64,000 nucleotides of DNA, taken from NCBI RefSeq assembly GCF_000425445.1, contig NZ_AUDL01000008.1:124001-188000 (forward strand), in the 5' to 3' direction. Position 1 is the first letter of the stretch; every line of letters begins with the position of its first letter. This DNA comes from Flavobacterium denitrificans DSM 15936. Its GTDB lineage: Bacteria; Bacteroidota; Bacteroidia; Flavobacteriales; Flavobacteriaceae. The translations under genes and the position numbers were made by a program. Positions 18,264 to 28,700 of the stretch are shown one piece after another. The notes under the pieces are model-generated. The model was not told where the DNA came from. It ran no database searches and saw only the letters and a list, made by a program, of their open reading frames with translations.

Positions 18264-19004
18264 TTAAATTGAGCGTTTTATTTCGATCGTGTAGGTAAAC
18301 CAATCATTTCGATAATAACAAATATTATATTCAATTGGCCTTCTGGCGGTATCTAGGACTACCCTTTTTCTTTCTAAAACAGGCTGATTTTTTTCAATTT
18401 TCAAAACGCTTGCAATTCGCTTATTCGCTGCGATCGCTTTAAGTTCTTCCTGCGAGTAAACTGGAACTACGTTATACTTATTACCAAGTATTTCATAAAG
18501 AGGCGTTTCAAAATTTTCATCAATTGAAAGCCCAATTCTTGGATGGAAATAAGATTCAAAATAAACCATCGGACTATCATCAATACTTCGCGTTCGTTGC
18601 AAAAGAAGCACATCGTCGCCTTCATTGATTTGCAGATGTTTGGCTACTTTAGCACTAGCCTGAACGATTTCCACATTTAAATAAAGATTTTTAAATTCCA
18701 ATCCCATATCTTCCATTTCATGAGTAAAACTCATCCAATTGTTCAGATTTGTTGAAATTCGATTTTGAGAAACGCGCGTTCCTGATCCTTTCTTTCGAAC
18801 CAATAATTTCTCATTTACCAAAACAGCAATTGCTTGGCGAAGTGTATTCCGGGAAATTCCCCATCGTTTGGCCAAATCAACTTCTTTTGGAAACAATTTC
18901 CCACTTTTAAAATCGGGATGTTTGATCAATTCACGCAATAAATCCTCTACTTGTTTGTGCAATGGGATTTTGCTGTCATGATCTAATAACGGTATTTTGT
19001 TCAT
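18264..19004 (-). CDS. GntR-family regulator with UTRA domain
   Basis: About 246 residues from the ATG at 19004 (MNKIPLLDHDS); in-frame ATGs at 19016 and further up are possible alternatives. An N-terminal winged helix-turn-helix (PLHKQVEDLLRELI, then LAKRWGISRNTLRQAIAVL) is followed by GSGTRVS and a C-terminal UTRA ligand-binding domain (DDVLLLQRTRSIDDSPMVYFES). UTRA proteins of this type usually sense phosphorylated sugars or amino sugars. It is 81 bp upstream of the isomerase gene in the same direction and divergent from the PNGase gene, so it may control the mannose unit, the PNGase unit or itself. The effector is not readable from sequence. Confidence 0.88.
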   Translation of the reverse strand: MNKIPLLDHDSKIPLHKQVEDLLRELIKHPDFKSGKLFPKEVDLAKRWGISRNTLRQAIAVLVNEKLLVRKKGSGTRVSQNRISTNLNNWMSFTHEMEDMGLEFKNLYLNVEIVQASAKVAKHLQINEGDDVLLLQRTRSIDDSPMVYFESYFHPRIGLSIDENFETPLYEILGNKYNVVPVYSQEELKAIAANKRIASVLKIEKNQPVLERKRVVLDTARRPIEYNICYYRNDWFTYTIEIKRSI

Positions 19005-19113
19005 ATGTTCATACATATCGCAAATGTAGCTATTTTTCATTATCAACAAAATTATTTTTAAAAAATCATAATACATTGATTACTAAACTATTTTACTAAA
19101 ATATATTTAGTAC

Positions 19114-19125
19114 TAAAACGTTATA
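19114..19125. promoter_or_regulatory. Candidate LacI-type operator, GntR side
   Basis: TAAAACGTTATA, one arm position off the palindrome TAAAACGTTTTA, about 110 bp upstream of the GntR ATG. Confidence 0.45.
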
Positions 19126-19338
19126 GAAGAAATCATTGATTATCAGTACATGAAATAAAATAAATGACTTTTTTTAGTTAAAAGACAATACTATGTTCCT
19201 ATCGGAGCTGAAAATTTCATACCTTAGCTTTTACGAAATTCGTACTGAAATTCCAGTATAGATCCCATTTTTAAATTTTAAAAAAAAACAATGAAAACCA
19301 TTTTTTGATTTTTTCATCTTTTTTCGATTTTATTTCAT

Positions 19339-19350
19339 TAAATCGATTTA
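19339..19350. promoter_or_regulatory. Candidate LacI-type operator, PNGase promoter
   Basis: TAAATCGATTTA, a perfect CG-centred 12-bp palindrome, about 82 bp before the PNGase ATG. Confidence 0.55.
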
Positions 19351-19431
19351 GTAAAATAATATGATTTAGACACCTTTAACTTAATACATTTCCGTTGCCC
19401 TCATTTGAAGCAATTGCAAAACCAAACCAAC

Positions 19432-21102
19432 ATGAAAAAAATTACTTTTACATTTCTTGCCTTTTGTATCTTGACAATGTCTTTTGGGCAAAAAACTCCA
19501 AAAGCCATAAAAGTCACTTATCAAAGAAGCTATAATGGAAAAATTGCTGAAAACCAAGATCCTTTATTTTTGTTTGCTTCCAAAGAACTGAGTTTGACAA
19601 CGACCAATAAAATTTTGGAACAAAAAGCAACACTACCCTACGAGCAGACTTTTATTGATTTTAATACCAAAACCATTTCGCAATGGGCACAGCTCAAAAA
19701 CAAATCGATTCTTAATAATGATACTGAAGCATTAGGAAAACAAAAATTTGAATTCAGCAATGAAACCAAAAAAATCCTGAACTATACCTGCAAAAAAGCA
19801 ACAACTTCAGTAAACTCCAATAAAATCGAAATTTGGTACACAAATGATTTAGGATTAAAAGGCGGACCATCAGTTTTGGGACAGGATTTAGGTTTAGTTT
19901 TAGAAACTATCCGCAATGGAAACAGTGTTGTTACGGCATCAAAAATCGAAATTTTAAAAACAATCCCTTCGATTCTAAAAATTCCGGGGGTACAAGCTGT
20001 TGATCAATTGACTTACAAAGATTTATTATGGAAAAGCCGTTTTGTCAATATTCCAATTTTTAACAAAGAGCAAATTCATTTTGTATCTGATGCAAAATCT
20101 AACGACAGTATTCTAAGATTTGCCAGCGGAACAGTAATTGTACGAAAAGTAAAATTGCCAGAAATAAAAAAAGGAAGTGCCATTTTTGTTGACGTTACAC
20201 AACAATCGAATGGCGATGCTTATGACAGAACGGGATCTGTATTTATGATTCCGACGGATAAAAAAATATCTTTTCTTGATGGATTAAAAAATGGAGTGAA
20301 ATCATTGCCACAATATGAAAATGGAAATGGGAAAAAATACCAAGGTGTAGCGGCAACAGATCAATACACTCCCTTATTGGAATTGATGCGCTTTTTCACT
20401 CCTTTTGGTGTAAAACATTTTAACTATTTGCAATTAAAAGATAAAGTTTGGCAAGACAGCGTTTCATATCGTCAGGATATTTCTTTATTGCAACCAAAAT
20501 TGAGCAATAAAGAAGTTTATATCGGTATGTTTATTGGAAATTATGATGCAGGCGGGCATAAAGCAAGTCTGAATATTACCATTCATGAGGGTGAAGACAA
20601 CAATACAAAAGCCGATTATATTTTGCCCCTTTTCAACACGCTTAACGTAATGGAAATGGCTGGACAAGAATACGGAACTATGTTTGACAATGAAAAAGGG
20701 CTGGAACTGACATTTGAAGTGCCGCAGGGCTATAAAAATTTCAAATTGAGTTACACTACAACTGGACATGGTGGCTGGGAAAATGGCGATGAATTTTTAC
20801 AGAAAAAAAACACCATTTTCATTGACGGAAAAGAAGTTTTTGGATTTACGCCATGGCGCACCGATTGTGGTTCGTATCGATTGAGCAATCCGGCTTCGGG
20901 TAACTTTGGCAATGGTTTATCATCATCTGATTTGAGTCGTTCGAATTGGTGCCCAGGAACAACTACTAATCCGAATTTAATTGATTTAGGAAATCTAGCT
21001 CCTGGAAAACATACTATTCGCGTTTCTATCCCAATGGGGAAACCAGAAGGAACCAGCAGCAGCGCATGGAATGTTTCTGGATTTTTGATTGGAGAAAGGT
21101 AA
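19432..21102 (+). CDS. Type II PNGase F-like peptide:N-glycosidase
   Basis: 556 residues from the ATG at 19432; the in-frame TTG upstream is unlikely because MKKITFTFLAF gives a clean signal peptide ending SFGQ. The C-terminal half matches the two jelly-roll lobes of Flavobacterium PNGase F: AYDRTGSVF (Asp265, at the place of catalytic Asp60), TTGHGGWENGDEF with Glu454 at the place of Glu206, NTIFIDG, and RSNWCPG near 503-509. PNGase F hydrolyses the GlcNAc-Asn amide and frees whole N-glycans. The N-terminal 25-175 region resembles a GLPGLI-type domain, which classical PNGase F lacks but type II enzymes such as Elizabethkingia PNGF-II have in some form; PNGF-II accepts core alpha-1,3-fucosylated plant glycans. 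Family call good, substrate inferred. Confidence 0.86.
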   Translation: MKKITFTFLAFCILTMSFGQKTPKAIKVTYQRSYNGKIAENQDPLFLFASKELSLTTTNKILEQKATLPYEQTFIDFNTKTISQWAQLKNKSILNNDTEALGKQKFEFSNETKKILNYTCKKATTSVNSNKIEIWYTNDLGLKGGPSVLGQDLGLVLETIRNGNSVVTASKIEILKTIPSILKIPGVQAVDQLTYKDLLWKSRFVNIPIFNKEQIHFVSDAKSNDSILRFASGTVIVRKVKLPEIKKGSAIFVDVTQQSNGDAYDRTGSVFMIPTDKKISFLDGLKNGVKSLPQYENGNGKKYQGVAATDQYTPLLELMRFFTPFGVKHFNYLQLKDKVWQDSVSYRQDISLLQPKLSNKEVYIGMFIGNYDAGGHKASLNITIHEGEDNNTKADYILPLFNTLNVMEMAGQEYGTMFDNEKGLELTFEVPQGYKNFKLSYTTTGHGGWENGDEFLQKKNTIFIDGKEVFGFTPWRTDCGSYRLSNPASGNFGNGLSSSDLSRSNWCPGTTTNPNLIDLGNLAPGKHTIRVSIPMGKPEGTSSSAWNVSGFLIGER

Positions 21103-21432
21103 TTGATAATTAAATTTAGATAAAATCGACTTATTGATTCAGCAGAAGTCTTTCTATATTTAAATTTCTGAAAAAACTAAAATTAACTTGTTGATTATAT
21201 GTAATTCACAAAAAAACAAACACATAGAAACATAGATTTTATATCCAAAAAAAAGGAGACAAAAAGAAACTAGTTTTTAACACATAGCTTTCTATGTTTG
21301 TTGATGCAAGTGAAACGCCTTTTCAAATTAAGTCAGGAACTATGTTTCTATGTGTTAAAAATTATACCAACGAATTAATTTTAGTTTTTCACTATTAAAA
21401 CCTAACTATCAAACCACCTAATTTCAAAAAAA
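21103..21432. other. Intergenic stretch with repeat element
   Basis: 330 bases without a gene between PNGase and GH29. Most of it is the first copy of the AACACATAG repeat; nothing else is recognised. Confidence 0.7.
21219..21356. repeat. Dispersed repeat with perfect 17-bp terminal inverted repeats, copy 1
   Basis: Left end AACACATAGAAACATAG (21219-21235), right end CTATGTTTCTATGTGTT (21340-21356), an exact inverted repeat. Inside lies another AACACATAG...CTATGTTT pair at 21279-21299, preceded by an AAAGAAACTAGTTT palindrome. No coding capacity. Confidence 0.85.
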
Positions 21433-22764
21433 ATGAAAAAAATCACATTTTGCCTGCTGTTTTTCACCATGAGCTTAACGACAATAATTGCTCAAACCTA
21501 CACTCCAACGGAAGGAAATCTAAAAAGTCGTCAAGAATTTCAGGATGATAAATTCGGAATGTTCATACATTTTGGTCCGTACAGCGTTCTTGGAAATGGC
21601 GAATGGATTATGAACAACCAAAACATCAAGGTAACGGAATATGGAAGATTGATCAACGTATTTAATCCGCAAGATTTTGATGCAAAAAAATGGGTTGGTA
21701 TTGCCAAAGCTGCGGGAATGAAATACATCACTTTTACAACACGTCACCATGATGGCTTTAGTAATTTTGACACTAAATTATCCGACTGGAAAATTACAAA
21801 TACACATTTCAAAAGAGATTTGCTAAAAGAATTGGCTGATGAATGTCATAAAGAAGGCATCAAATTATTCTGTTACTATTCCCTTTTAGACTGGACCAGA
21901 AGCGACTACCAATACGAAACCGGAAAAACTGGAAAAGGAACTGGCAGAACTCAAAAAAGTGACTGGAACAGCTACGTTCGTTTCATGAAAGGACAATTGA
22001 CCGAAATACTTTCGAATTATGGAAAAATTAGCGGTATTTGGTTTGACGGTCACTGGGATCAATTGGACAATGATACCGATAAAACATTAACTTCAAAAGT
22101 CAACTGGCATTATGATGAAATTTATTCTTTGATTCACTCGATTCAGCCGGAATGTTTGATTTCAAACAATCATCATTTATTGCCTATTCAGGGAGAAGAT
22201 TTTCAGGCTTTCGAAAAGGATTTGCCTGGTGGCAATACAACAGGATTTGGAGGACAATCGATTTCGCAGCTCCCTTTGGAAACTTGCGAAACAATGAATA
22301 ATTCTTGGGGATTCAATATCAATGACCGAAAATACAAATCGACAAAAGACTTATTGCATTATATGATAAATGCCGCAAGTCTGAACGCGAATTTCCTGCT
22401 GAATGTAGGGCCAATGGCCGATGGAACAATTCAGCCCGAATTTGTTCAAACTTTAAAAGAAATAGGAATCTGGATGGACAAAAACGGAAAAAGCATTTAC
22501 GGAACAAGAGGCAACATAATAAAATCACAAGATTGGGGTGTATTTACGGCAAAAGACAAAACTTTGTTTGCACACATCATCAATACGCCAAAACAAGCAG
22601 ATTACATTTTTATTCCAGAAATGAAGCAAAAAATCAAAAAATGCTACTTGATGGACAGCAAAAAAGAAATCAAATTCACACAACAGCCAGAAGGAACTTT
22701 TGTTTATTTGAATGGCATCAAAATGGACACAATCGATACGATAATAGAAATTCAAATACAATAA
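21433..22764 (+). CDS. GH29 alpha-L-fucosidase
   Basis: 443 residues with a signal peptide ending IIAQ (about residue 21). GH29 motifs: KFGMFIHFGPYSV (40-52), TTRHHDGFSNFD (102-113) and the nucleophile Asp205 in GIWFDGHWD (201-209). GH29 are retaining fucosidases. It lies directly behind the PNGase gene, with only a repeat element between, and 12 bp before the M28 peptidase. This suggests it works with the PNGase, for example on core or antennal fucose. The sequence differs clearly from the 480-residue GH29 paralogues at 41741, 48622 and 54585. Linkage specificity is not readable. Confidence 0.94.
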   Translation: MKKITFCLLFFTMSLTTIIAQTYTPTEGNLKSRQEFQDDKFGMFIHFGPYSVLGNGEWIMNNQNIKVTEYGRLINVFNPQDFDAKKWVGIAKAAGMKYITFTTRHHDGFSNFDTKLSDWKITNTHFKRDLLKELADECHKEGIKLFCYYSLLDWTRSDYQYETGKTGKGTGRTQKSDWNSYVRFMKGQLTEILSNYGKISGIWFDGHWDQLDNDTDKTLTSKVNWHYDEIYSLIHSIQPECLISNNHHLLPIQGEDFQAFEKDLPGGNTTGFGGQSISQLPLETCETMNNSWGFNINDRKYKSTKDLLHYMINAASLNANFLLNVGPMADGTIQPEFVQTLKEIGIWMDKNGKSIYGTRGNIIKSQDWGVFTAKDKTLFAHIINTPKQADYIFIPEMKQKIKKCYLMDSKKEIKFTQQPEGTFVYLNGIKMDTIDTIIEIQIQ

Positions 22765-22776
22765 ATTAATTTTCAA

Positions 22777-23745
22777 ATGTTTAGAAAAATCATTTTCTTC
22801 TCTGCTGTTGCTTTTATTACTGCTGAAAGAGGAAACGCACAATCAACATTTTCAGCTGAAAAATTTCTGAAACACGATACCTATCTTGCATCGGATAAAT
22901 TAGAAGGTCGCTTGGCTGGAACAAAAGGCAATAATGAAGCCGCAGCATATATCAAAAAATATTTCAAAAAATTTGGACTAAAAAAATTCAATGACAATTA
23001 TTATCAGCCGTTCAAAATTTTCATAAAACCGGATATTAATAAAATGAAATCAGATAGCGTTTCGACCCAAAATGTTGTCGGCTATTTGGAAGGTTCTGAT
23101 CCTAATCTAAAAAAAGAATTCATTGTTATTGGCGCACATTACGACCATTGGGGATGGGGCGGAAAAGGTTCTGGAAGCAAGAAAAAAGACACGCTTGCTA
23201 TTCACAATGGAGCTGATGACAATGCTTCGGGAGTTTCGGCTCTTTTGTCTATTTTAGAAGAATTTCATCATTCTAAAACCACTCCGAAAAGAAGCATTAT
23301 TTTCATTTCTTTTAGCGCTGAAGAAGAAGGTTTATTAGGCTCCAAATACTTTGTCAATCATTTGCCTGTAGATAAAAATGCTGTAAAAGTGATGATCAAT
23401 ATGGATATGGTGGGAAGATTAAATGATAAAAAAGAACTTTATATGGGCGGTGCAGGCACTTTTCCAGATGGTGTTGAACTGATGAAAAAATTAGGTGAAG
23501 GCAGCGGACTAAATCCAGTTGTATTTGCTGGAGATGTTGGTGGTTCTGATCATGTTACTTTTTACAAAAACGAAATTTCTGCCGTAGGATTACATACAGG
23601 CGGGCATCCACAATATCATACACCGGAAGACGATACTGCCTTAATTAACAGTGAAGGCGGTGCTTTGGTTGCTAAATATATTTATAATGCTTTAGTTTCT
23701 ATTGCTAATTATGAACAACCGCTGACTTTCATTAAGCAGAATTAA
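22777..23745 (+). CDS. M28-family zinc aminopeptidase, exported
   Basis: 322 residues with a signal peptide ending GNAQ. The M28 di-zinc set is complete: AHYDH with His121, GADDNASG with Asp147, SAEEEG (180-185) with the catalytic and ligand glutamates, NMDMVGR with Asp210, and HTPED with His281. Such enzymes remove N-terminal residues from peptides in the periplasm. It is the third gene of the PNGase unit and is followed by a strong terminator. In this place it could trim the peptide around the glycosylated Asn, producing the free Asn-glycan stub that glycosylasparaginase needs. That coupling is inference; the peptidase family is secure. Confidence 0.92.
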   Translation: MFRKIIFFSAVAFITAERGNAQSTFSAEKFLKHDTYLASDKLEGRLAGTKGNNEAAAYIKKYFKKFGLKKFNDNYYQPFKIFIKPDINKMKSDSVSTQNVVGYLEGSDPNLKKEFIVIGAHYDHWGWGGKGSGSKKKDTLAIHNGADDNASGVSALLSILEEFHHSKTTPKRSIIFISFSAEEEGLLGSKYFVNHLPVDKNAVKVMINMDMVGRLNDKKELYMGGAGTFPDGVELMKKLGEGSGLNPVVFAGDVGGSDHVTFYKNEISAVGLHTGGHPQYHTPEDDTALINSEGGALVAKYIYNALVSIANYEQPLTFIKQN

Positions 23746-23781
23746 ACTTAGCGAAAAAAGAAAACAATACATATTTTAAAT

Positions 23782-23827
23782 AAAAACGTCGAATTTGCGA
23801 TTATTCAAATGCAAATTCGACGTTTTT
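23782..23827 (+). terminator. Terminator of the PNGase-GH29-M28 unit
   Basis: AAAAACGTCGAATTTGC (23782-23798) and its exact inverse GCAAATTCGACGTTTTT (23811-23827) form a 17-bp stem with a 12-base loop and a T-run, 37 bp after the M28 stop. Confidence 0.85.
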
Positions 23828-24046
23828 ATTTATGACTTAACTTTTCTAAAATGGCAGTCAAATGATTGTATCTCTTAAACCTTTAGCTGACTTCCCAAAA
23901 AAACTTTAGCAAATTATACTAAAAGTGTAATAGGAAAAAAAAGTAAAGTCTTTAACAGTAACGAGTCTTTCTCACTCGATTTCTATTCGTTTCTGAGTTT
24001 CAAACATCACTTTAGCACATTGTTGAAATTAATTTCTCCAAACAAA

Positions 24047-24082
24047 AAACCCCAGACTCAGGTTATCCTGAATCTGGGGTTT
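24047..24082 (-). terminator. Terminator of the SusC-SusD unit
   Basis: AAACCCCAGACTCAGG (24047-24062) pairs with CCTGAATCTGGGGTTT (24067-24082), one mismatch, four-base loop, followed on the minus strand by a T-run; it lies just after the SusD stop. Confidence 0.85.
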
Positions 24083-24114
24083 ACCAATTACTAATCAAAC
24101 ATTAAAAATGAAAA

Positions 24115-25677
24115 CTATTTTACGTCCCAGAAAATTTTGGTACTTAAATTATCCTTGTCTTTAACTGTATTGTAGTTATTTGTATTATAAACACTCTCAG
24201 AACTTGGATATGTCCAACGTGTTGGAGGTAATTTCCCAGCAGAGCTTGTTTCATCTGGCATGAAAGTTAATGCTGGAAGTTTCAATCTTCTTTGCTCTGC
24301 CCAAGCTTCGTCAGCTTGCATGATGTTGAAGTGAATGTACTTTTGGAAAGCAATTAACTGCAACTGAGCTGCTGCTGTGGTAGCACCTGCAAAGTTGATT
24401 TTAAGAATATATGCCTCAATTTCAGCAGTTGTTGGCTCTGAAGTTGGTTTCCAAGTTAAATCATCTGCTTTATCTCCTAATCTTACGTAGTATTCGATAG
24501 ATTGTCTGATTGCTTTTTCAAAATGTGTTTTTGCAGTAGCCGCATTACCATTTCTTGAATAGTACTCAGCAAGAAGCAAGTTCATTTCCGCAGCATTTAT
24601 CAATGTACCCGGCAACCAGTCATTTCTACTGATTACAGATCTGTTGTAGATTGCAATTTTACCATCAGCGATTACTTGGTCTTGTGCTCCTGAAGTTGCT
24701 GATTGGTCAAGTCCAGTATAAACTGTCGCATTTACACCTTTTTCAAACAACCAAGGCTCACGAGGGTCAAGATTAGCATTCATGTGATCAATCATTACTT
24801 TTGGTGCAATATTGTTTCCTGACTCCATAGCATCAAAGAACCCTGAAGTATCCAAATCTGTATCCTGAGTGTATACTCTGAATGCAATATTCTCTGCATT
24901 TTCATCAACAATTTTTCCTTCAGCAATGATTTCAGCCATTTCAGAATTTGCTCTTGCGGCTAAAGATGAAACTCCAGATACTCGGTTTAGGATTCTTAAA
25001 CGTAATGAATTACAATAGTTTTTCCACATTACTAAGCTTCCTTTGTTGATCAAATCCTGATTTTTGAACTCTACTCCTGTTTTAGTAGATAATGTAATTG
25101 TATTCAATTCAGTAGAAAAACCTTTCAACTCATCTAACATCTTTGCATAAATCTCAGTTTGGCTGTCATACTTTGCTGCTGCTTTTGTATAATCACCTCC
25201 TGTCATACTGATTTTACCAGCCTCAGAAAAAGGGATGTCGCCATAATTGTCAATCATCTTTTGCGTATGATCGTACAAATAAATTGTCGAAGTTATAGTA
25301 TAGATTCTACTATCTGCTTTATCTGCATCTGGAAGCGCAGCAAATGCTTTTTCCAATTCTCTATATTGCGTAACAAAGTTGTAATATCTATCCCATCTGT
25401 AAACTGTAGCGGCTCCTGGAATATAACGCCCTGTTATATTCGTAAATCCGTGTGCTTGTGTGTACGAAAGAGAAGTTGATCTAAGAACTGTAAAATAGTT
25501 CCAATATGATGGAATTACATCCTCAAAATTAACTTTTAAGAATCCCGCAAACTGTTTAGGCACAGTTGTCGTTTCAATCTTAGATGGATCTCTGTACGCA
25601 TCTGCGAAATCATCCTGCGAACAAGAGCTAAGAAAAAGTCCTGCTGACGCTAATGATATATATAATAATTTTCTCAT
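24115..25677 (-). CDS. SusD/RagB-like outer-membrane glycan-binding lipoprotein
   Basis: 520 residues from the ATG at 25677 (MRKLLYISLAS); longer frames add non-signal sequence. The lipoprotein signal ends LFLSSC with Cys19, followed by SQDDF; acidic residues right after the Cys resemble the lipoprotein export signals that send flavobacterial lipoproteins to the cell surface. The helical TPR-like body and the closing KIFWDVK are characteristic of the SusD-like family often annotated as SusD/RagB type 2. It forms the lid over the SusC channel and binds the incoming ligand. It starts 31 bp after the SusC stop and is the last gene of this two-gene unit. Whether it binds a free N-glycan or a glycopeptide is open. 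Confidence 0.92.
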   Translation of the reverse strand: MRKLLYISLASAGLFLSSCSQDDFADAYRDPSKIETTTVPKQFAGFLKVNFEDVIPSYWNYFTVLRSTSLSYTQAHGFTNITGRYIPGAATVYRWDRYYNFVTQYRELEKAFAALPDADKADSRIYTITSTIYLYDHTQKMIDNYGDIPFSEAGKISMTGGDYTKAAAKYDSQTEIYAKMLDELKGFSTELNTITLSTKTGVEFKNQDLINKGSLVMWKNYCNSLRLRILNRVSGVSSLAARANSEMAEIIAEGKIVDENAENIAFRVYTQDTDLDTSGFFDAMESGNNIAPKVMIDHMNANLDPREPWLFEKGVNATVYTGLDQSATSGAQDQVIADGKIAIYNRSVISRNDWLPGTLINAAEMNLLLAEYYSRNGNAATAKTHFEKAIRQSIEYYVRLGDKADDLTWKPTSEPTTAEIEAYILKINFAGATTAAAQLQLIAFQKYIHFNIMQADEAWAEQRRLKLPALTFMPDETSSAGKLPPTRWTYPSSESVYNTNNYNTVKDKDNLSTKIFWDVK

Positions 25678-25708
25678 GTTGTATTTTTTTAAATTAGAAT
25701 TTATCAAA

Positions 25709-28700
25709 TTAGAAAGATGCTCTTAACGAAACTCCATAACTTCTAGTCGCTGGAGATAATCCTGCATTGTTCACGTTTTGAGCCCATCTTGTTCCTGCAG
25801 TAGTTCCCTCAGGATCCATATCCTTAATTGTTCTATAGATAAAAAACAAGTTACGTCCGAAGAAAGAAGCAGTCAATCTAGTAGCTCCAATTTTTGCAGC
25901 CCAAGCAGACGGTACATTGTAAGCTATTGATAGTTCTCTCAATTTAACATAGTCATTCTTTTTAATATACAATTCATAACGAGAAATACTGCCATATTGA
26001 GGTCCACCCCAGTTGTAAGTCAATGCATAATATCCTGCTTGAGAAACAACATTCGTATTTGGATTACCATTTGGATCAACACCATCCATTAACATACCAT
26101 CACGATATAAAGTTTGACCAGCTGGTCCTGCAGTAGCACTATTAGGAACTTGAACTCCTCTGCCATTATCCATATAATATGTCAAACCTCCACGCTCATT
26201 AGTACTGTAATTCAAAGTCTCTTCTGTCAAACCTCTTGAATTCATCCAGCTGATACCCGTTGGCATTATATAACCTCCATAAGAATAATCAATATTTACA
26301 TCTAAAGTGAAGTTTTTATATGTAAATGTATTGATCAAACCACCAACACCTTTAGGCATAGCTGATCCATATTTCTCCCATTTATCACCATCGATTATAT
26401 AGAAACCATCAGAATCTACCATTTTATTACCGTTAGTGTCTGTTTTAATAGGGTGTGCATAAATACCTCCCATTGGCTGACCTACAACTGATTTCAATTG
26501 AGCTGCTGATCCATCATAGTCCGCATGTAAATATTCTGTTGAACCATCAGCTAATGATACTAGTTTGTTTACGTTTTTTGCCCAGTTTAAAGTAACATCC
26601 CAAGAAAAACTTTCTGTTCTAAAAGGAGAACCTGTTAATGAAACCTCAAAACCGTGGTTAGCCAATTCTCCAACGTTTGCCAAGATCGATTTTGCTCCTG
26701 TAGTAGGCGCTAATGTCAAAGGAAGAATTTGGTCTTTAATTTTTGCATTATAGTATGAGAAATCTAAACCAAGTCTTCTGTCAAAGAATTTAGTTTCAAA
26801 ACCAAGCTCATACTCGTTTTTCATCTCAGGCTTAATTCCTTCGTTACCATATGATGCATTTGATGTTGTAATCAAAACAGGAGTAGTTGTTCCTTGAGTA
26901 CCTAATGTAGCTTGGTTGAATGCAACGTTTGCTAGGTAAGATTCTGGATAACTACCCACAATTCCCCAAGAAGCACGCAATTTTGCATAACTAACCACTT
27001 CTGGTAATTTTACTGCTTCAGATAACACAAAACTTGAGTTAACAGAAGGGTATGTAAATGAATTGTTGTTTGGATTCATTGTAGAAGTACGGTCTCTTCT
27101 GATTGTACCTTCAAGGAATAAATAGTTTTTGTAGCTACCATTGATTGTTCCAAATGCAGCATCTTTCAAAATTTCATATCTTCTAGAAGTACTGTTTGCC
27201 ATATTGATAGAAGCGTTCATGTCGTACCATCCTTCAACACTTAATCCTCCATTAGTAGAACGAGACAAAAACTTACCTGTTTCTTGAGAACCGTTGAAAC
27301 CAGCTTGTGCTCCCACAGTAAAATCGTCATTAAGTTTTTTGTTGTATGTTAACAATACTTCACCATAAAGGATATTGTAATCTTGAGATTCCATTCCAAA
27401 AGCACCAGATCTGTCTCCTCCGAATTGATAAATCAACGGAACTTCAACAGGATCTCTATTTTCGATGTTCACAGAAGATAAATCTGTCGAAACACGTCCA
27501 CGTAATGAAAAATCACCAAACGTAAGTGTTTCAGTAACACTAGCAATCAAACGGTTTGTAATCTCATCTTGTTGCTTAGCATTTGTGTTCCAAAAATAAT
27601 CTCCAATATCCGCTTTGAATCCATTACGAATAATGTTTTCACTTGGAGTCAAACTCTGACCATTTACTCCTGTAACATATTTATAACCTAAACTTGTTTG
27701 GTATTTAGCTTTGTACCAATCTCCATTATCAAATGGGCTTAACATACCTGTAAAGTTATTTACCAAACGGTCCGTCGCATAAGCACGATTATGAACTTTT
27801 TGGTTCATGTAGTTTACAATAACATCTGTTTTTAAGAATTTACCCGTTTTAAATGATGCATTTAAGCTTAAGTTATTTTTCTTATTACTGTTACCCATAG
27901 ATAATCCGTCAGATTCAATATGTGTATAAGAAAAACGGATATTGCTGTTGTCAGTAGTATTTGTAAGAGCAACGTTTGTTGTAGCATCCCAAGCATCTTG
28001 GAACATGTTTTTATAACCATCTTTTTGAGCAGAGTATGGACGAACCACACCATCCCAAGTCATAATAGGTTTTCCATCAAACCAGTTTCCAAAGTTAACA
28101 GAGCTATTTGGAACCCCTCTCATATCAGCAGTACCATCACCATTAGTATCATAATGTGCGAAACCGTCTGGTGCCAAATATGCTGAAGGATTGAAATTTG
28201 GATTCGCATATCCTTGACCTCTTTCATACTGGAATCTTGGCAAGTAAGCAATTTGATTTCCAGAGTAACTCGTACTGAAATCAATACCTAAACCTTTTTT
28301 TCCTTTACCTGATTTTGTAGTAATCAATACAACCCCATTTACAGCTTCAGAACCGTATAATGCAGCTGCAGAAGCACCTTTAAGAATCGAGATGTTCTCA
28401 ATATCCTCAGGGTTGATATCTGCTAAACCATTGTTTTTCATACGTGGTGCGTTCCAATAATCACTATTATTAACATCACCATCACGAATTGGAATACCAT
28501 CCATAACGATAAGGGGTTGGTTTTTACCAGAAACACTATTCAATCCACGAATTTGGATATTGATTGGTCCACCTCCACCTGGTGCAGATGTAACACGTAC
28601 ACCTGGTGCTTTACCATATAAAGAGTTTGCAATTGTAGGCGATGCTGTTTTTGTAATCGCATCAGCTTTAATGATACTTGTAGCGTATCCGATAGATTTA

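Larger units (their letters stand above)
19005..19431. other. Divergent promoter region, GntR / PNGase
   Basis: 427 bases with no gene. It carries two CG-centred palindromes, one toward each gene, and an imperfect palindrome ACTAAAATATATTTAGT (19095-19111) that could be a GntR or half-symmetric site. The rest is very AT-rich. Confidence 0.65.
23746..24114. other. Convergent intergenic stretch with two terminators
   Basis: 369 bases between the converging M28 and SusD genes. Two hairpins, one for each side, are listed separately; the middle, about 23850-24040, shows no gene or motif that I recognise. Confidence 0.7.
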
